Part shown: piece after piece, positions 38,101 through 49,446 of the stretch
How the letters are laid out: every line of letters begins with the position of its first letter
How positions within the stretch are numbered: the stretch's first letter is position 1
Assembly: GCA_030280995.1 (NCBI GenBank)
Contig: JASXTE010000012.1
Span: 13,757,501 to 13,821,500, forward strand
From: Hemileia vastatrix
Taxonomy: Eukaryota; Basidiomycota; Pucciniomycetes; Pucciniales; Zaghouaniaceae
DNA: 64,000 nucleotides
Direction of reading: 5' to 3'
The notes under the pieces: generated by a model
What the model saw: only the letters and a program-made list of their open reading frames with translations
The model's database searches: none
Told to the model about the DNA's origin: nothing
Made by a program: the position numbers and the translations under genes

Positions 38101-38329
38101 ATAAACCCGCCCTTTCACCCAGTACTCGTTCCCTATCTTCTTTTTCCTTTTCTTTTTTCTATTCTTCTTTTCTTTCTTCTCTTCTTATTATAATAAATAT
38201 TCTCGTTATCTTTTTTTTTCTCCTTTTTTCTTTTTTTTCTCTCTCTTAAATTTCTTTTCTTCTTTTTCTTCCTCCTTTTTCTCTTCATTCTCTTTTCATC
38301 TCATTACTACTTTAATACTTGACACTTCG

Positions 38330-41300
38330 ATGATGCCATCCAACCAACAACCGACTCCTCAAGAATATGATACACCAACCTCTCGACCAACACCCAGTTA
38401 TCCACAACGACCACCTCAAGACTATACCACAAACGAAAATGAAACTCAAATCCATGAAGAAGATGCGACGTCTGATATGGATGATGCGCCCAATCCACGT
38501 GTACTACTCCGAATTCAAGAAGACTCATACATTCGAGACAGCATTGTTAAGGCAAGGATGCTATTGAAAGACTGGCGACATACTCTAAAAGACGATGGTT
38601 CAAATTTCCGCGAGTGGCATAGAGAACTACGAGGCGTCATCAGCGACTTCACTGGAGAAACCAACTTTCTAGAGCGTAAAGGGGCCTCAAAAACTTCCAT
38701 CAAAGAGCGAATAGGTAGAGCAATACTGATCAATTCTGTTGGACCAGAGATGAAATCTCAAATTATCGATGTTACACCAAGCACGACTGCTTTTCGCCAT
38801 ATCAAAAGTGTCTTCAACACAGTTTCCAGAGCGGCTCAACTGAATGCCATAGAAAGAGTAATCGATCTTCGTTCTAAAGAATGCGACAATCCCATAGAGT
38901 TAATGAATGAATTTCGAGATGCGTGTGCTTGCTTATGGGCTCAAGGACTCAGTGAAAAGGACATCTTAGGCTGCCTCTGTCAACGCATCATTCAAGACAA
39001 TCCACGGTTTAGCTCAGAAGTTCTCAAAGAAACAGAACAACTATGCAAATCTGATAAATCAATCACTGTTGCAGTTCTCAACAAAATTTTTTGTACCACT
39101 TGGGAAAGACTTAAACACGATGATAAACTTCTGAATACCACCACTACTAACACTACTGTCACTGCAAATGAATCTTCTGCTTCTGTTTCTACTAAGCTAC
39201 CTCTCTCTGATTCTGGTTCTGGTTCTGTTAATGTCTATGAATCTAATACTACTAATCAGAATGTCTATGAATCTAATGCTGCTACTCAAAGATCTTCAGG
39301 AAACTGCTATATCTGTAACTCATCAGGTCATCTGCAAGCCAACTGTCCTAAAAGAACTCTCAACAACCGCACCAATTACAATTCCTTTTTACAAAACAGG
39401 CAAGCGGGCTACAGCACACACTATCCAATGGTGGTACCGCCCTCTATCATACAACCAACAATTGTCCCTAATAACAATCCTCCACCCAAACCAAATCTAC
39501 CCATCCACCAGAGGCCTATACAACAAAAAATGGATTCTTACCGCCCAATTTATCCTCAAAGACAAACAAACCGTCACAACACCTCACAACCACCTCAAGC
39601 GAAATCTGCTTCGGCACAAATTGTAGAACTCACTGATGACTCCCCAGAAGCATCTGCAGCTGCTTTTGCTAGAATGCAACTATCAGACAACGAAGCATAT
39701 TCGGCGAACCCTATTTTTGACACAGGTGCAACTCATCATCTTTCTGGAAATCTGAATGAGTTGGTTGATTTCCTCCCTCTAAAAAATCCCATTGCTTTGA
39801 AAGTGGCCACTAATGGTTCCTCTCCTCTCATCACAGGCAAAGGGACGATACGCTTCCATGGTCTCAATGGGGAAATCATCAATATTAGACCAGTATACTA
39901 CTGTAAAGATGCTAGAGGTACGCTAATCTCACCAGCATCCCTAATCAAGAGTGGTGCTAACTTTTCATGCGTTAACTTCAATGACTTTCTAATCAGCTAT
40001 CACGGCTTTCCAATTCTGTCAGCCATGTTCATCAACAGGAAATGGACATTTAACAGTCCAATGCATCATAATAATTTAAATGTATCTTCTGATGTAACTA
40101 CTATATTATCACATTCTGATCTTACTAGAAATGAATCAAATGTTCTACCTATACAACCAGCAATATTTAGTCTTGAGATCCCAACTAAGTATCCTGAATT
40201 AAGAAAAAGAAACAAAGATGAAGAAATCCTCTATACTTGGCACTGCTTACTTGGCCATGCAAGTCTGAGACAAATAAGAAAGATGTGCAAAGAGAAAATG
40301 GTTCATGGATTACCTGACAAACTGCCTAATGGAAATATTATATGTGATTCTTGTCAAATGTGCAAAAGTAGAAGACAATGTTTTCTTGAGTCAACTGGTA
40401 GAAAAGTTGACAAACTTGAAATAGTAACTATGGACTTAATCGGCCCAATAGAAGAGGAATCAGTTGACGGTGGTTTATATGCTTTAACCTTCAGAGATTT
40501 AGCTACAACATACAGTGAGTGTCATGTCATCAAAAACAAATCTGAATCAACAAATACGGTCATCAACATCATAACAAGATTGGAGAAACAGACAAATCAG
40601 AAGGTCAAAATAATTAGATCAGACAATGGAGGAGAATTCAACAATAAACTAATGGACATGTTCACAACAAAAAACGGAATAATTCATGAAAAATCTCTAC
40701 CATATTTTCATCAACAAAATGGAAATATTGAAAGATTTAATCGTACTCTTACAGAAATGGGAAGAACTATACTATTTGACAGTCGTCTTGGAAAAACCTT
40801 CTGGTCTTTTGCTTTCAAATGGGCTTCATATCTCCTAAACAGAATACCCAACACTATTTGCAACTCAATTACACCTTATGAAGCACTCTTCAACACTAAA
40901 CCGCAATTAGATATTCTTAGGAAATTTGGTGAAGTAGCTTATGTACACATACCTGAAGAGAAGAGAAAAAAGCTAGATGTCCGAGCAAGAAGATGCTACA
41001 CTGTAGGTTTCCCAGCTGGTATGAAAGGCTGGATTTTTTGGGATCCGATAGAAAAGAAATTCTTAACATCTGCGTGGGCCAGCTTCAAAGAATGTGAAAC
41101 AAAAAGTGAAAATAAGATGTCCCTCGATTTTGTAATGAACAGTGCAAACACTCTAACCTGCAGCAATCTTATACTAGGAAATTTTGATCTGGAAGAACAA
41201 ATGATTGAGCAAGATCGTCTGGTAGAAGACATCCAAATTAATTGTGAATACTTTGCAACTCAGTTACCTAAAACATTCAAAGAAGCCTTACGGTCCGAGA

Positions 41301-42790
41301 AGGGTGATGAATGGAGAAAAGCTTGTCAACAAGAAATAGATAACTTAACAAACATGAAGGTCTGGGAGAGAAAAGAACCACCTGAAGGGGCCAGAATACT
41401 AGATGCTAGATGGGTTTTTGCAGAAAAGAAAGATGCATCAACAGGAAACACAAAGCTGAAGGCTCGATACGTGGCAAAAGGTTTTAAACAAGTAAAGGGT
41501 ATAGATTATTCTTCCACTTTTGCTCCAACTGCCTCATTTACAGCCCAAAGAATCATCCTCACCATTGCAGCTATGTATAACTGGCCAGTCCATGCTTTTG
41601 ATGTCACAGCAGCATACCTTCATAGTCCAATAGATGAAGAAGTATGGGTAAAGGACCCTCCTGGCTTTGAGAAAAAAGATGGAAAAGTTTTCAAATTGCT
41701 CAAAGCTCTTTATGGAACATGTCAGGCAGCACGTTGCTGGTGGCAACACTTTGGACAGCAGCTAAAAAACCTGGGCTATGAAATGTCATCCTACGACAAT
41801 AGCGTTTATTTTCTGAAGAATAACAACACAAAGGCTATGCTTTGGGTTCATGTTGACGATGGAATTGTAACTGGCAACAACAATGAGGTTTTGAAACAAC
41901 TTGAAAGAGATTTAAGCCAAACTCTCATCATCAAATGGCAAGATAGACTGGATGCAATAGTAGGTATCAAGATAGAAAGGAATGAAAAAGGATTTCGACT
42001 TAGTCAAGAAAATTTGATAGACAGAATTTTAACAACTCATCATATAACAGGAGTATGTCACCATCAACCACTGCCGACCAATATAGACCTTTCCACACCC
42101 CCACCAAACCACCCAGCTATTAATCCAGGAGATTATCTGTCAATTATTGGTTCCTTGACTTATCTAACCACAGCAACTCGTCCTGACCTCAGTTTCTCTG
42201 TAAATCAATTGGCTAGACACTCAAAAAACCCCACTAACGAACACTGGAGAGCGTTGAGACACTTACTTGGTTATTTACAATATACAGCCACAAAGAAACT
42301 ACACTTATATCCACAATCAACCTCACATACTATCAACCTAGACGTCTACTCAGATGCAAACTGGGGCGGGGAATTTTCAAGATCAACTGGAGGCATGATT
42401 ATCAACATGCAAGGTTCCTTAATATTCTGGTCCTCAAAACGCATGCCATCTGTTGCTTCCTCAACATGCCATGCAGAATACATGGCCCTTGGGGGTGCCA
42501 CTAGAATGGGCTTGTGGATTCAAAATTTACTCAATGATTTGATTAATTTCACAGGCCCGTTTCACTTAAAATGTGATAATCAAGCATCTATAAAGGTATC
42601 AAACGATGAAAGCTCAAACAAGAGGACCAGGCACAGCGACAGGGAATTCTTTTTTGTCAATGAACAACTACATAAAAGAAAAGCTACAATATCATGGGTA
42701 CCTACATCTGAACAACTAGCGGATATAATGACGAAACCACTAAGCAAACAGTTACATGACAAGGGATGTGGAAACTTAGGTATCAAATAA
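38330..42790 (+). CDS. Copia Gag-Pol polyprotein
   Basis: 1486 residues in one frame, all copia domains in order. Gag (1-320), zinc knuckle CYICNSSGHLQANC (about 325-338), protease FDTGATHHLSG (about 462), GAG-pre-integrase HCLLGHASLRQIRKM...CDSCQMC (about 637-680), integrase with MDLIGPI, RSDNGGEF and NGNIERFNRTL (DDE, about 700-800). RT follows from about 985 with DARWVFAEKK and WVHVDDGIVTG (about 1172), and RNase H with DVYSDANWGG, STCHAEYMALGG and CDNQASIKVSN (about 1338-1415). No stop or shift, so all enzymatic motifs needed for retrotransposition are kept. Gag and Pol are made as one protein, so the Gag excess must come from proteolysis or another route. Two ATGs in tandem start it; the first was taken. 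Confidence 0.97.
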   Translation: MMPSNQQPTPQEYDTPTSRPTPSYPQRPPQDYTTNENETQIHEEDATSDMDDAPNPRVLLRIQEDSYIRDSIVKARMLLKDWRHTLKDDGSNFREWHRELRGVISDFTGETNFLERKGASKTSIKERIGRAILINSVGPEMKSQIIDVTPSTTAFRHIKSVFNTVSRAAQLNAIERVIDLRSKECDNPIELMNEFRDACACLWAQGLSEKDILGCLCQRIIQDNPRFSSEVLKETEQLCKSDKSITVAVLNKIFCTTWERLKHDDKLLNTTTTNTTVTANESSASVSTKLPLSDSGSGSVNVYESNTTNQNVYESNAATQRSSGNCYICNSSGHLQANCPKRTLNNRTNYNSFLQNRQAGYSTHYPMVVPPSIIQPTIVPNNNPPPKPNLPIHQRPIQQKMDSYRPIYPQRQTNRHNTSQPPQAKSASAQIVELTDDSPEASAAAFARMQLSDNEAYSANPIFDTGATHHLSGNLNELVDFLPLKNPIALKVATNGSSPLITGKGTIRFHGLNGEIINIRPVYYCKDARGTLISPASLIKSGANFSCVNFNDFLISYHGFPILSAMFINRKWTFNSPMHHNNLNVSSDVTTILSHSDLTRNESNVLPIQPAIFSLEIPTKYPELRKRNKDEEILYTWHCLLGHASLRQIRKMCKEKMVHGLPDKLPNGNIICDSCQMCKSRRQCFLESTGRKVDKLEIVTMDLIGPIEEESVDGGLYALTFRDLATTYSECHVIKNKSESTNTVINIITRLEKQTNQKVKIIRSDNGGEFNNKLMDMFTTKNGIIHEKSLPYFHQQNGNIERFNRTLTEMGRTILFDSRLGKTFWSFAFKWASYLLNRIPNTICNSITPYEALFNTKPQLDILRKFGEVAYVHIPEEKRKKLDVRARRCYTVGFPAGMKGWIFWDPIEKKFLTSAWASFKECETKSENKMSLDFVMNSANTLTCSNLILGNFDLEEQMIEQDRLVEDIQINCEYFATQLPKTFKEALRSEKGDEWRKACQQEIDNLTNMKVWERKEPPEGARILDARWVFAEKKDASTGNTKLKARYVAKGFKQVKGIDYSSTFAPTASFTAQRIILTIAAMYNWPVHAFDVTAAYLHSPIDEEVWVKDPPGFEKKDGKVFKLLKALYGTCQAARCWWQHFGQQLKNLGYEMSSYDNSVYFLKNNNTKAMLWVHVDDGIVTGNNNEVLKQLERDLSQTLIIKWQDRLDAIVGIKIERNEKGFRLSQENLIDRILTTHHITGVCHHQPLPTNIDLSTPPPNHPAINPGDYLSIIGSLTYLTTATRPDLSFSVNQLARHSKNPTNEHWRALRHLLGYLQYTATKKLHLYPQSTSHTINLDVYSDANWGGEFSRSTGGMIINMQGSLIFWSSKRMPSVASSTCHAEYMALGGATRMGLWIQNLLNDLINFTGPFHLKCDNQASIKVSNDESSNKRTRHSDREFFFVNEQLHKRKATISWVPTSEQLADIMTKPLSKQLHDKGCGNLGIK

Positions 42791-42920
42791 CAAAATTATA
42801 ACTACTTTATCATCGTTTTGTCTATTTTCTGTTATATTCCTAATAGCTACCATAATAACATCATATAAATTGTAAATAGTTTCATATATACTAGAATGAG
42901 CGTCTTGTCGGAGGGGCGGG

Positions 42921-43031
42921 TGTTAGGTCTCGACTACGCCGCAGTAGTGTATATAGTCTGCGTGACCACAATAGTAATGAAAATATCCTTTTTGTTACTG
43001 TTCCAACTAAAACATTATCGCTGCGCCAATA
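42921..43031 (+). repeat. 3' LTR of the copia element (111 bp)
   Basis: Identical to 37417-37527, preceded by the polypurine tract and followed by the target duplication ATTTG. Confidence 0.96.
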
Positions 43032-43036
43032 ATTTG

Positions 43037-44000
43037 AAGGGTGATAGGCAAACTTCCGACTTGAACCTCTTGTCGTCAAGTTGCCACGAATAAGATCTCA
43101 AGGTCTCAAGGGTCGAATCGAGGGTGAGAGTTGGCAGGCTGAGGGGATGGAGATGAAGATCAAGATGGGGATAGAAGGGCGGCGTAGTTGGGCAAGGTGT
43201 AGCTGAAAAAAGATATTAAAAAAACGGTACTGCCGGGGATAGATGGATAGAAAATTTCAACATCTAAATTTGGTTGGGTGGCTTCTGAACTCCTTCTTTT
43301 TGTTTGAATTTTTCAATCAATGGAGGGTGTGTGGTAGAGTAAGTGCAATCTTTATGGCGCCACTTTCATTTACTCCTAAAACAGTAACAGGAGCACATAT
43401 CAAGAAAAATTGGAAAGTGTTGATCAAGATCCAACCGAAATAAGCCAAACTCACAAAGTGATAGTAGCAGCGGTGAAAGTAGTAGTATTGGAAGCCATAC
43501 ATCAAAAATTTATTACACCCAAACTTGACCTTTTAGCTAAGTCTACATTTTGTTTTAGGTAAGTTATTCCAGTGTTTTTTTCTTTTCTTTTTTTTAAAAA
43601 AAAAAAAAAACAAGATGTGAAAATTCCTTATACGTAATGAGCAAGGAGTATGAAGAATGATAGTAGTCAGTTCTATGAGTCAACGCCTCTATGATAAAAA
43701 AAAGGCTTCATTAAGATACATAGCAGTATTCTACGCTCTGTATAACCAATACAGCCTGTATGCCGTGACTCCTTTCGGTTGAATGTCAAGTCTAAAGGGT
43801 TTACAATATATGACGCTTTATAGTCTGTTACAAGTTAGATAGCGTTTCATCGACTCCTGTTATCGAAAATCAATAAGATAAGAAAGCAAGATAACTTACA
43901 CGTTTGTTTGTTCTTTTTGGGTGGATTGACTTGTCAAGCGCACTTTAACTTTCTTAAAAATAAAAATAAAAAAACATGTGAGGATGTCTAAATATGCGAG

Positions 44001-44042
<42 letters not shown>

Positions 44043-44327
44043 ACTAGAGTGAGTTGTTTACACCAAAAGTAGTGCGTGCATGCACAATTGCAAGTTAAAC
44101 AAGCAGACGTAGTAGTGACCTAGGCAGTGTAGTGGAAATGGCCGATGAGGTGGTAGTAGTAAAAGGATGGGGCAGGTAAGCAGGCAGGGTCGATACATCT
44201 AATAATCTAGGAATCTGATCATCATCCAACATCATCTGGAAAAGAGGAAGGCAGGAAAAGATAAAAAAAAAAGTATTAATTATACATCTGTATGGGAGCG
44301 AGAGGGGGGGGGCTAGATGGATATATT
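43037..44327. other. Intergenic DNA
   Basis: No gene seen. A-runs near 43595 and a T-run of about 40 at 44008-44041. Confidence 0.5.
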
Positions 44328-44662
44328 AGGCGGTGTCAAACATTACCATATACGCCTGGCGGACTTCAGTTTCAAAACGCCATAATGAATGGCAGACTCG
44401 GGGCTAGGGGTCTCAATCATGTGGTCAAATACTCCTTACTTTTGTGCTAAAATATGGGCAGGTGTGTACCAGCTGCTGACACATCATGATAAGGGGATGG
44501 AGTGTGTGAATGGCGTAGATGTACCCAAAAAAGGAGGTGTTGAGGTACAAACACGCCATTCGAGTACACCTGTCCTGTACGGGTGCACTTAAAATAAAAA
44601 TGATTTGGTACCAAATTTGTCACGTGTTTGAATGGCGCATATGCTAATCTTTGAGACCCCCT
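44328..44662. mobile_element. Harbinger-like MITE (335 bp), diverged
   Basis: Left end AGGCGGTGTCAAACATTACC, right end complement AGGGGGTCTCAAAGATTAGC, pairing over about 35 bp with mismatches. Similar to the AGGGGGTATCAAAG ends at 28662. No exact target duplication seen, so age or boundaries are uncertain. Confidence 0.65.
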
Positions 44663-45528
44663 AATATTATAGTGTTATCTTAGGTAAAATGATCTGTATG
44701 GCTTGTTTGTAGTGTAAGTAACTTGACTGAGAACTTTACTTGACTGGATGATAGGTATGTAGAAATAGAAACCATATATAGACTATTTATTTAATTTTAA
44801 ATTGAAATCTTAGCTTTATGGTATTTAATATTATTATCAGAATTGGAATAACTTCTTTAAAGGTATCAATCACCTGAAAAGAAAAGCTGACTGCCAACCT
44901 GTTTTTTTTTTTTTTTTTTTTTCATGGTGAATGACAGTAATATGTATCAAACCTGGTGGAGAGATAAGAACAAAATATTAAAAAAAAAAAAAAATCCCAA
45001 TTTTTCGGGTAGTTGTCAATTTAACTTAAAAAAACTTACCAAGGGTCAGGAATTAGGCAATACTCTTTAATGGTAAACTTTGAACAAATTAAATTTTGCA
45101 ATTTTTTGGTGGCAAAAGGGCCCAAACGTTTTCCGATATCATCTCAAGTCAGTCTTATTGATTTATTTATTTTCCTCTCTCTCTACTCGATACGAAAAAT
45201 GATAAATGAAAAAAAAAAAAACACGGAGGCTTTATAGATAGTCGGATAGAGAGATAGATAGACAGATGGAGGGAATGTTTGCTTTTTTTTTACGTCTCGG
45301 TCACTTTAGTAAATAGAAATGTGCATATCATGGTTAGCCAGAGTGCCGTGGCGATGAGTGAGCAGATCAAAGTGACAGTAGCAGGAAAGGAGATATATAT
45401 GACAATCTGGCGATATCATCATTTAAATTAATGTGTAAAAAGCTAAAATAAGTTGAGAGAGAGATATAGAGACAGAGTGTGTGCCATTGAAAGAGAGAGG
45501 GACTGAAGGAAAATATCATCGCAAAATA
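44663..45528. other. Intergenic DNA
   Basis: Low complexity runs (T at 44901, A at 44982 and 45210). No gene seen. Confidence 0.5.
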
Positions 45529-45626
45529 CACAGGGAAAAAAAAAAAAAAAAGGAAACTAGACGTTGGGTTCAGTTTTCAGTATGTGAACTGAACCCGATG
45601 TCTGGTTGCCATTTTTTTCCCCTGTG
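45529..45626. mobile_element. 98-bp foldback element
   Basis: CACAGGGAAAAAA at the left and TTTTTTTCCCCTGTG at the right. The inner arms TTGGGTTCAGTT / AACTGAACCC pair around an 11-base loop. ATA flanks both sides. It would form an almost complete hairpin. Confidence 0.65.
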
Positions 45627-46202
45627 ATATTTAGTGTGAAATTAGATTTATTTGTATAATTCAGTCATATATGGTAGGACTGAATTATACAACCAAAGAA
45701 AAAACACCTGTGCCCATAAAATTAAATCCCGCAGAAAACTAAACTCAACTCTCTTTTGCACAAATGTTAATTTTGAACCTTCATCATCTATTTTTGTACA
45801 ACCACCATATGAGTGAGTATCAAAGTTGTCAGATATCACTTTGTAAATTTAACACTAGAATTAGGATTTTACGAAATTACAGGTGAGATTTTGAAAATCT
45901 ACTAACTCCAGGCCTAGTAGATTTAAGAGTAAGTTGTCCCTTTAAAGTCCCACTCTGTGTAGGCTTTCGGAAATTTTGTGAGATTTATACCCTTTAAAAA
46001 TTTACAAATTTTCATCATCATCATGTAACAGATTATTATAAATATCACTAAGAAATTCTATCTGCTTGGTATTAACTTTGATATATCATTTTTCACTGGA
46101 TCAGGTAAGAAAATCTCTGAAAATAAGCTATTTAGTCAAAATTATAAATAGTCCAGTAGAGTTGTTGCTGTCCAAGAATCCAGGTGCAGTTATAAAAATA
46201 AT
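45627..46202. other. Intergenic DNA with a short perfect hairpin
   Basis: 15-bp perfect inverted repeat TTGTATAATTCAGTC (45652-45666 and 45678-45692) with an 11-base loop. Nothing else recognised. Confidence 0.45.
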
Positions 46203-47157
46203 AGGGGGTATCAGTGTTCAGGGATCTGCAATTAGGGATCAGGAATTTTTTTTCCCAGTATCAGACATTATTAATTGCGGAAGATTCTTATCCACTAGCC
46301 CCAGGGCTAGTGGATAAGGAATCCACAATAATGCATTATCCTGCCTCTTATACCCCAATTTCCATTCCTAATTCCTGATCCCAAACTCATCACATCCATG
46401 ATGGATTTTTAAGAAAGTCACATGACTTATAATTGCTGATGCCATCCTTAAGTCTCTCCTCACTCTATGATACTTAATTTTGGTTGCAAACACATAACAT
46501 TTTTTTCTATCTACACATCCCACCTGCTCATTTGGTGGCAAATTCCCACTTCCCACTCATCACCTAAACCTTCTACTGACAATAATGAAGTGCCTCTCTA
46601 CTAGGAAGAAACTTCACACAGCTATGAATGCTATCACTTTAGTTTTAGCCGCTGACTCTGATTCTGACTCTGGTTTGGAAGACACTTTAGCTTATATGTG
46701 TTTTCTTTCCAAAAAGTGTTACATAAACCCAAGGGGGCCAAATCTTCTTCATGATCCCAGATATGATCTCCACTCCATTCTCACAATGTCTCAATTAAAG
46801 TTCACCCAACTATTTCAAACTTCTCCCAATTCTTTCTTCAAACTTTATCAACTTATCTCTGAACATCCTATCTTCCATTATAATTCCCATAACAAACAGT
46901 GTGATCCTGCCTTTTAACTTGCTGTCACACCATGTTGCTTTGGTTCAAATGGAAATGGTGCTTCTGTAAGACATCTAGATAGTCTCTTTACCATAGGATA
47001 TGGTACCGCCATATTATACACCAAGCACTACATGATTGCTATCCTTTCTCTCAAGTCTCAAACACTTCCTTGGCCAACTCCACAACAGCGACTTGAATCC
47101 TCTCAAGTCATGCAAGCCAAAGGTTTCCCTGGATGTGTAGGTTTTGTTGATGGTACA
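46203..47157 (+). mobile_element. PIF/Harbinger element, copy 3, truncated
   Basis: Transposase-side end AGGGGGTATCAGTGTTCAGG then the subterminal palindrome (46287-46318) and the 5' part of a transposase gene on the plus strand (46585 onward: PNSFFKLYQLISEHPIFHYN, a stop at 46915, then CCFGSNGNGASVRHLDSLF, ESSQVMQAKGFPGCVGFVDGT). It breaks off just after the first catalytic Asp, where the family-A LTR starts at 47158. The rest is not in the window. Its uninterrupted ESSQVMQ shows the ancestral frame that copy 1 lost. Confidence 0.85.
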
Positions 47158-48649
47158 TGTCAGGCTGAGGTCAAGTACAGAGATATGAACTAGCTTTAAT
47201 GGTCAGTTGTCTAGAAGATTTTAATAGTCCTATATGAATACTGTAGTACAAATCCAATAAGTATTTAAATATAACTCAATATAAGGGTTTCAGCAATTTT
47301 AATCTCACTAATTATAAATGGGTTACAATCTTATAGTTGGTAGAAAAATAGATTTAATAATTCAGATACTATTCAAAGACCCTATAAGTGCTGTTGGTAT
47401 GTATTGTAATTGTATTGGTTATATATTTGATTGTAATGATAAAGAATGCAAAAAACAAGACCAAAAACCCCCTCCTTTTATACACGATAACTTCTCCAAT
47501 GAACCCCTTGATTTACCAGCTCTATACATGGTTAATGGCACCTCATTCCAACTAAGAGACATTTTCAACAACATAAAGAGTGACCAGTAACATAATTAGA
47601 ATGATTTCACCATCCAAAATCCTGCAGTTATAGGGATAATCCATCCAAAATAAAGAATAAGCAAAAAAGAGAGTATATGTGTGTAATACATTAAAATAAA
47701 AGACTAAAAAAGAAAATTAAGGCTAATTATTACTCCATATTAAGGGGGATTAACAGTTAAAATGATGGGGCTAATCATGACATTATACTATGTGAAATCC
47801 CCATTCAAAAATAACCAAAATTGACTGAGAAACCACTTAAAAACCCAAAAAAGGGTGTGAGATGTGGAGTAACTACATGCGGTCCTTGGCAGGTGCTTGC
47901 ACGGGTAAATCCTTGACTAACTTAGGCGAATTTAAGCATGGTAGTGAATTAAAGCTCCAAGCTTAAGGTTATTAATGAAATTAGTGCATATAATAAGGGC
48001 CAATGCATTTATAATTAAGCTAGGACACTAAATAAGCACCTGTTGCCTATTTTAGCGTGTTTCCCCACAGTGGGCCTAGAATGTGGGTTAATTATAGTGT
48101 GAAAAAGCTAAATTTGCTAAAAATGAAGCTATTCACACAGGAAAAATGCAGGCAGTATGTGGCCAGTACACAGAAGACATTTCTGGCATAAAAAACACCA
48201 AATTTGAAAAGTGTTATTTTTATGCATTTGAGTAGCCAAATCAATAGCTCCAATTAAGACAAATTGATCTGTCAAAGAAAATTTTTAATATTATTAAATT
48301 AATAGCACATATAGTCAACTTTTAAGTGATTTAAAGCACCTTTCTTGCTTTTCATGTAAAATAATGAAAACAACAGCTTTAAGTCTACTTGAAAATTATG
48401 TAACCTTATATTTAAGGCTCTTTAAGATTACTATAACATATTCCAACTTAATATCAAGTACATAAGACTTATAAAAGGTAAATATATGCATGTATATAAG
48501 GTGTTATAATGGCATATTAAGTATTTTATCATAAATTTAATTATGTATAAAATTTGTGTGCTCTAATTTATTGCTCCCATGTATAGTCCATGTGTTTAAC
48601 ATAGCTTATAAGTATTTTTTACTAAGTCCTGGGGATATCCAGGCTGACA
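47158..48649 (-). repeat. LTR, family A, copy 2 (3' LTR of minus-strand gypsy A)
   Basis: 1492 bp. On the minus strand it begins TGTCAGCCTGGATATCCCC right after the purine-rich GGGTGGGCAAG, so it is a 3' LTR. The minus-strand TATA-like TGTATAAAAGGAGGGGG is near 47480. Confidence 0.85.
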
Positions 48650-49078
48650 CTTGCCCACCCAAAAAAAACAATAAAAAAATGATAAGCTATACACTTGTTT
48701 TATTTTATTTTTATATTTCAGGTATTCAGAAAATTCTGTAGCATTAAAGATTATTTTATTAAAGAAATAAAACATAATAAAATATTATGAGTACTGGTTT
48801 TTAACCCCTCAGATGGTTGAACAGAAATTTATTTCTGTTTAAATTTTTTAAGAAGGGAGGATAGATTTGAAATTTCTTTTTCAGGTATCCATTAATAAAA
48901 TTCATTTGATTTCCACTTAAATCTTAATAAATACTCAGTTCCTTTCTCATTAGTAAGGATTCTTTTATTGAGTATTTTTTCAATCTCTGCATTTTCCACA
49001 ATTTCTTCAGGTTTCTTTTTAAGCCTTCCTCTTCTTTTTGGAAATAAGTCAGGATCATTTGCATGGGAAGGATTTAAT
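48650..49078 (-). pseudogene. Gypsy A integrase C terminus with chromodomain
   Basis: The minus strand reads DPDLFPKRRGRLKKKPEEI, then EIEKILNKRILTNEKGTEYL and WIPEKEISNLSSLLKKFK, collinear with the chromodomain end of the left gypsy. It is the continuation of 57295-60196, from which it is separated by Harbinger copy 2. Confidence 0.8.
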
Positions 49079-49446
49079 AGGGGGTATCAATGTTGACCAA
49101 TCTGCAATTAAATTAATTGCGGAAAATTATCTGCATACCCCAATTATCTTCCGCAATTATTTTTGCTAATAATTGGGTTATTAGACACTTTACGTGTCAA
49201 TGTTCACCTCTTATCCAACATTTTTTTACTCAATTTTTCATAACCACATCTTAGACAACTTTCTGTCATAACCACATCTTGACCTACTTTCTGCCATAAC
49301 CACATATTGGACTACTCTCTGGATATGGATTCTACCTTGCTGAACACTTACATTCTCATCCCATCCTGTCCATTCTATCCACTCAGAACCCCTCACCATC
49401 TCATCTGCTTGTTTCTGCTCCTTTTAATCTTCATTTATATTTTAAC

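Larger units (their letters stand above)
37417..43031 (+). mobile_element. Full-length Ty1/copia retrotransposon (5615 bp)
   Basis: Two identical 111-bp LTRs, a target duplication ATTTG at 37412-37416 and 43032-43036, a primer-binding site, one gag-pol frame and a polypurine tract (GGAGGGGCGGG, 42910-42920). Identical LTRs and an open frame mean a very recent insertion. It lies about 1.35 kb upstream of the transporter start, in opposite orientation. The 802-bp leader is pyrimidine-rich and holds two long A-runs (37894-37934 and about 38042-38095). Confidence 0.97.

Noticed and set aside
39168..39626. 152-codon frame inside the copia gag
   Set aside because: Alternate-frame shadow of the intact polyprotein.
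43037..46202. Search for a host gene downstream of the copia element
   Set aside because: Only short frames, no splice-linked protein-like segments found.
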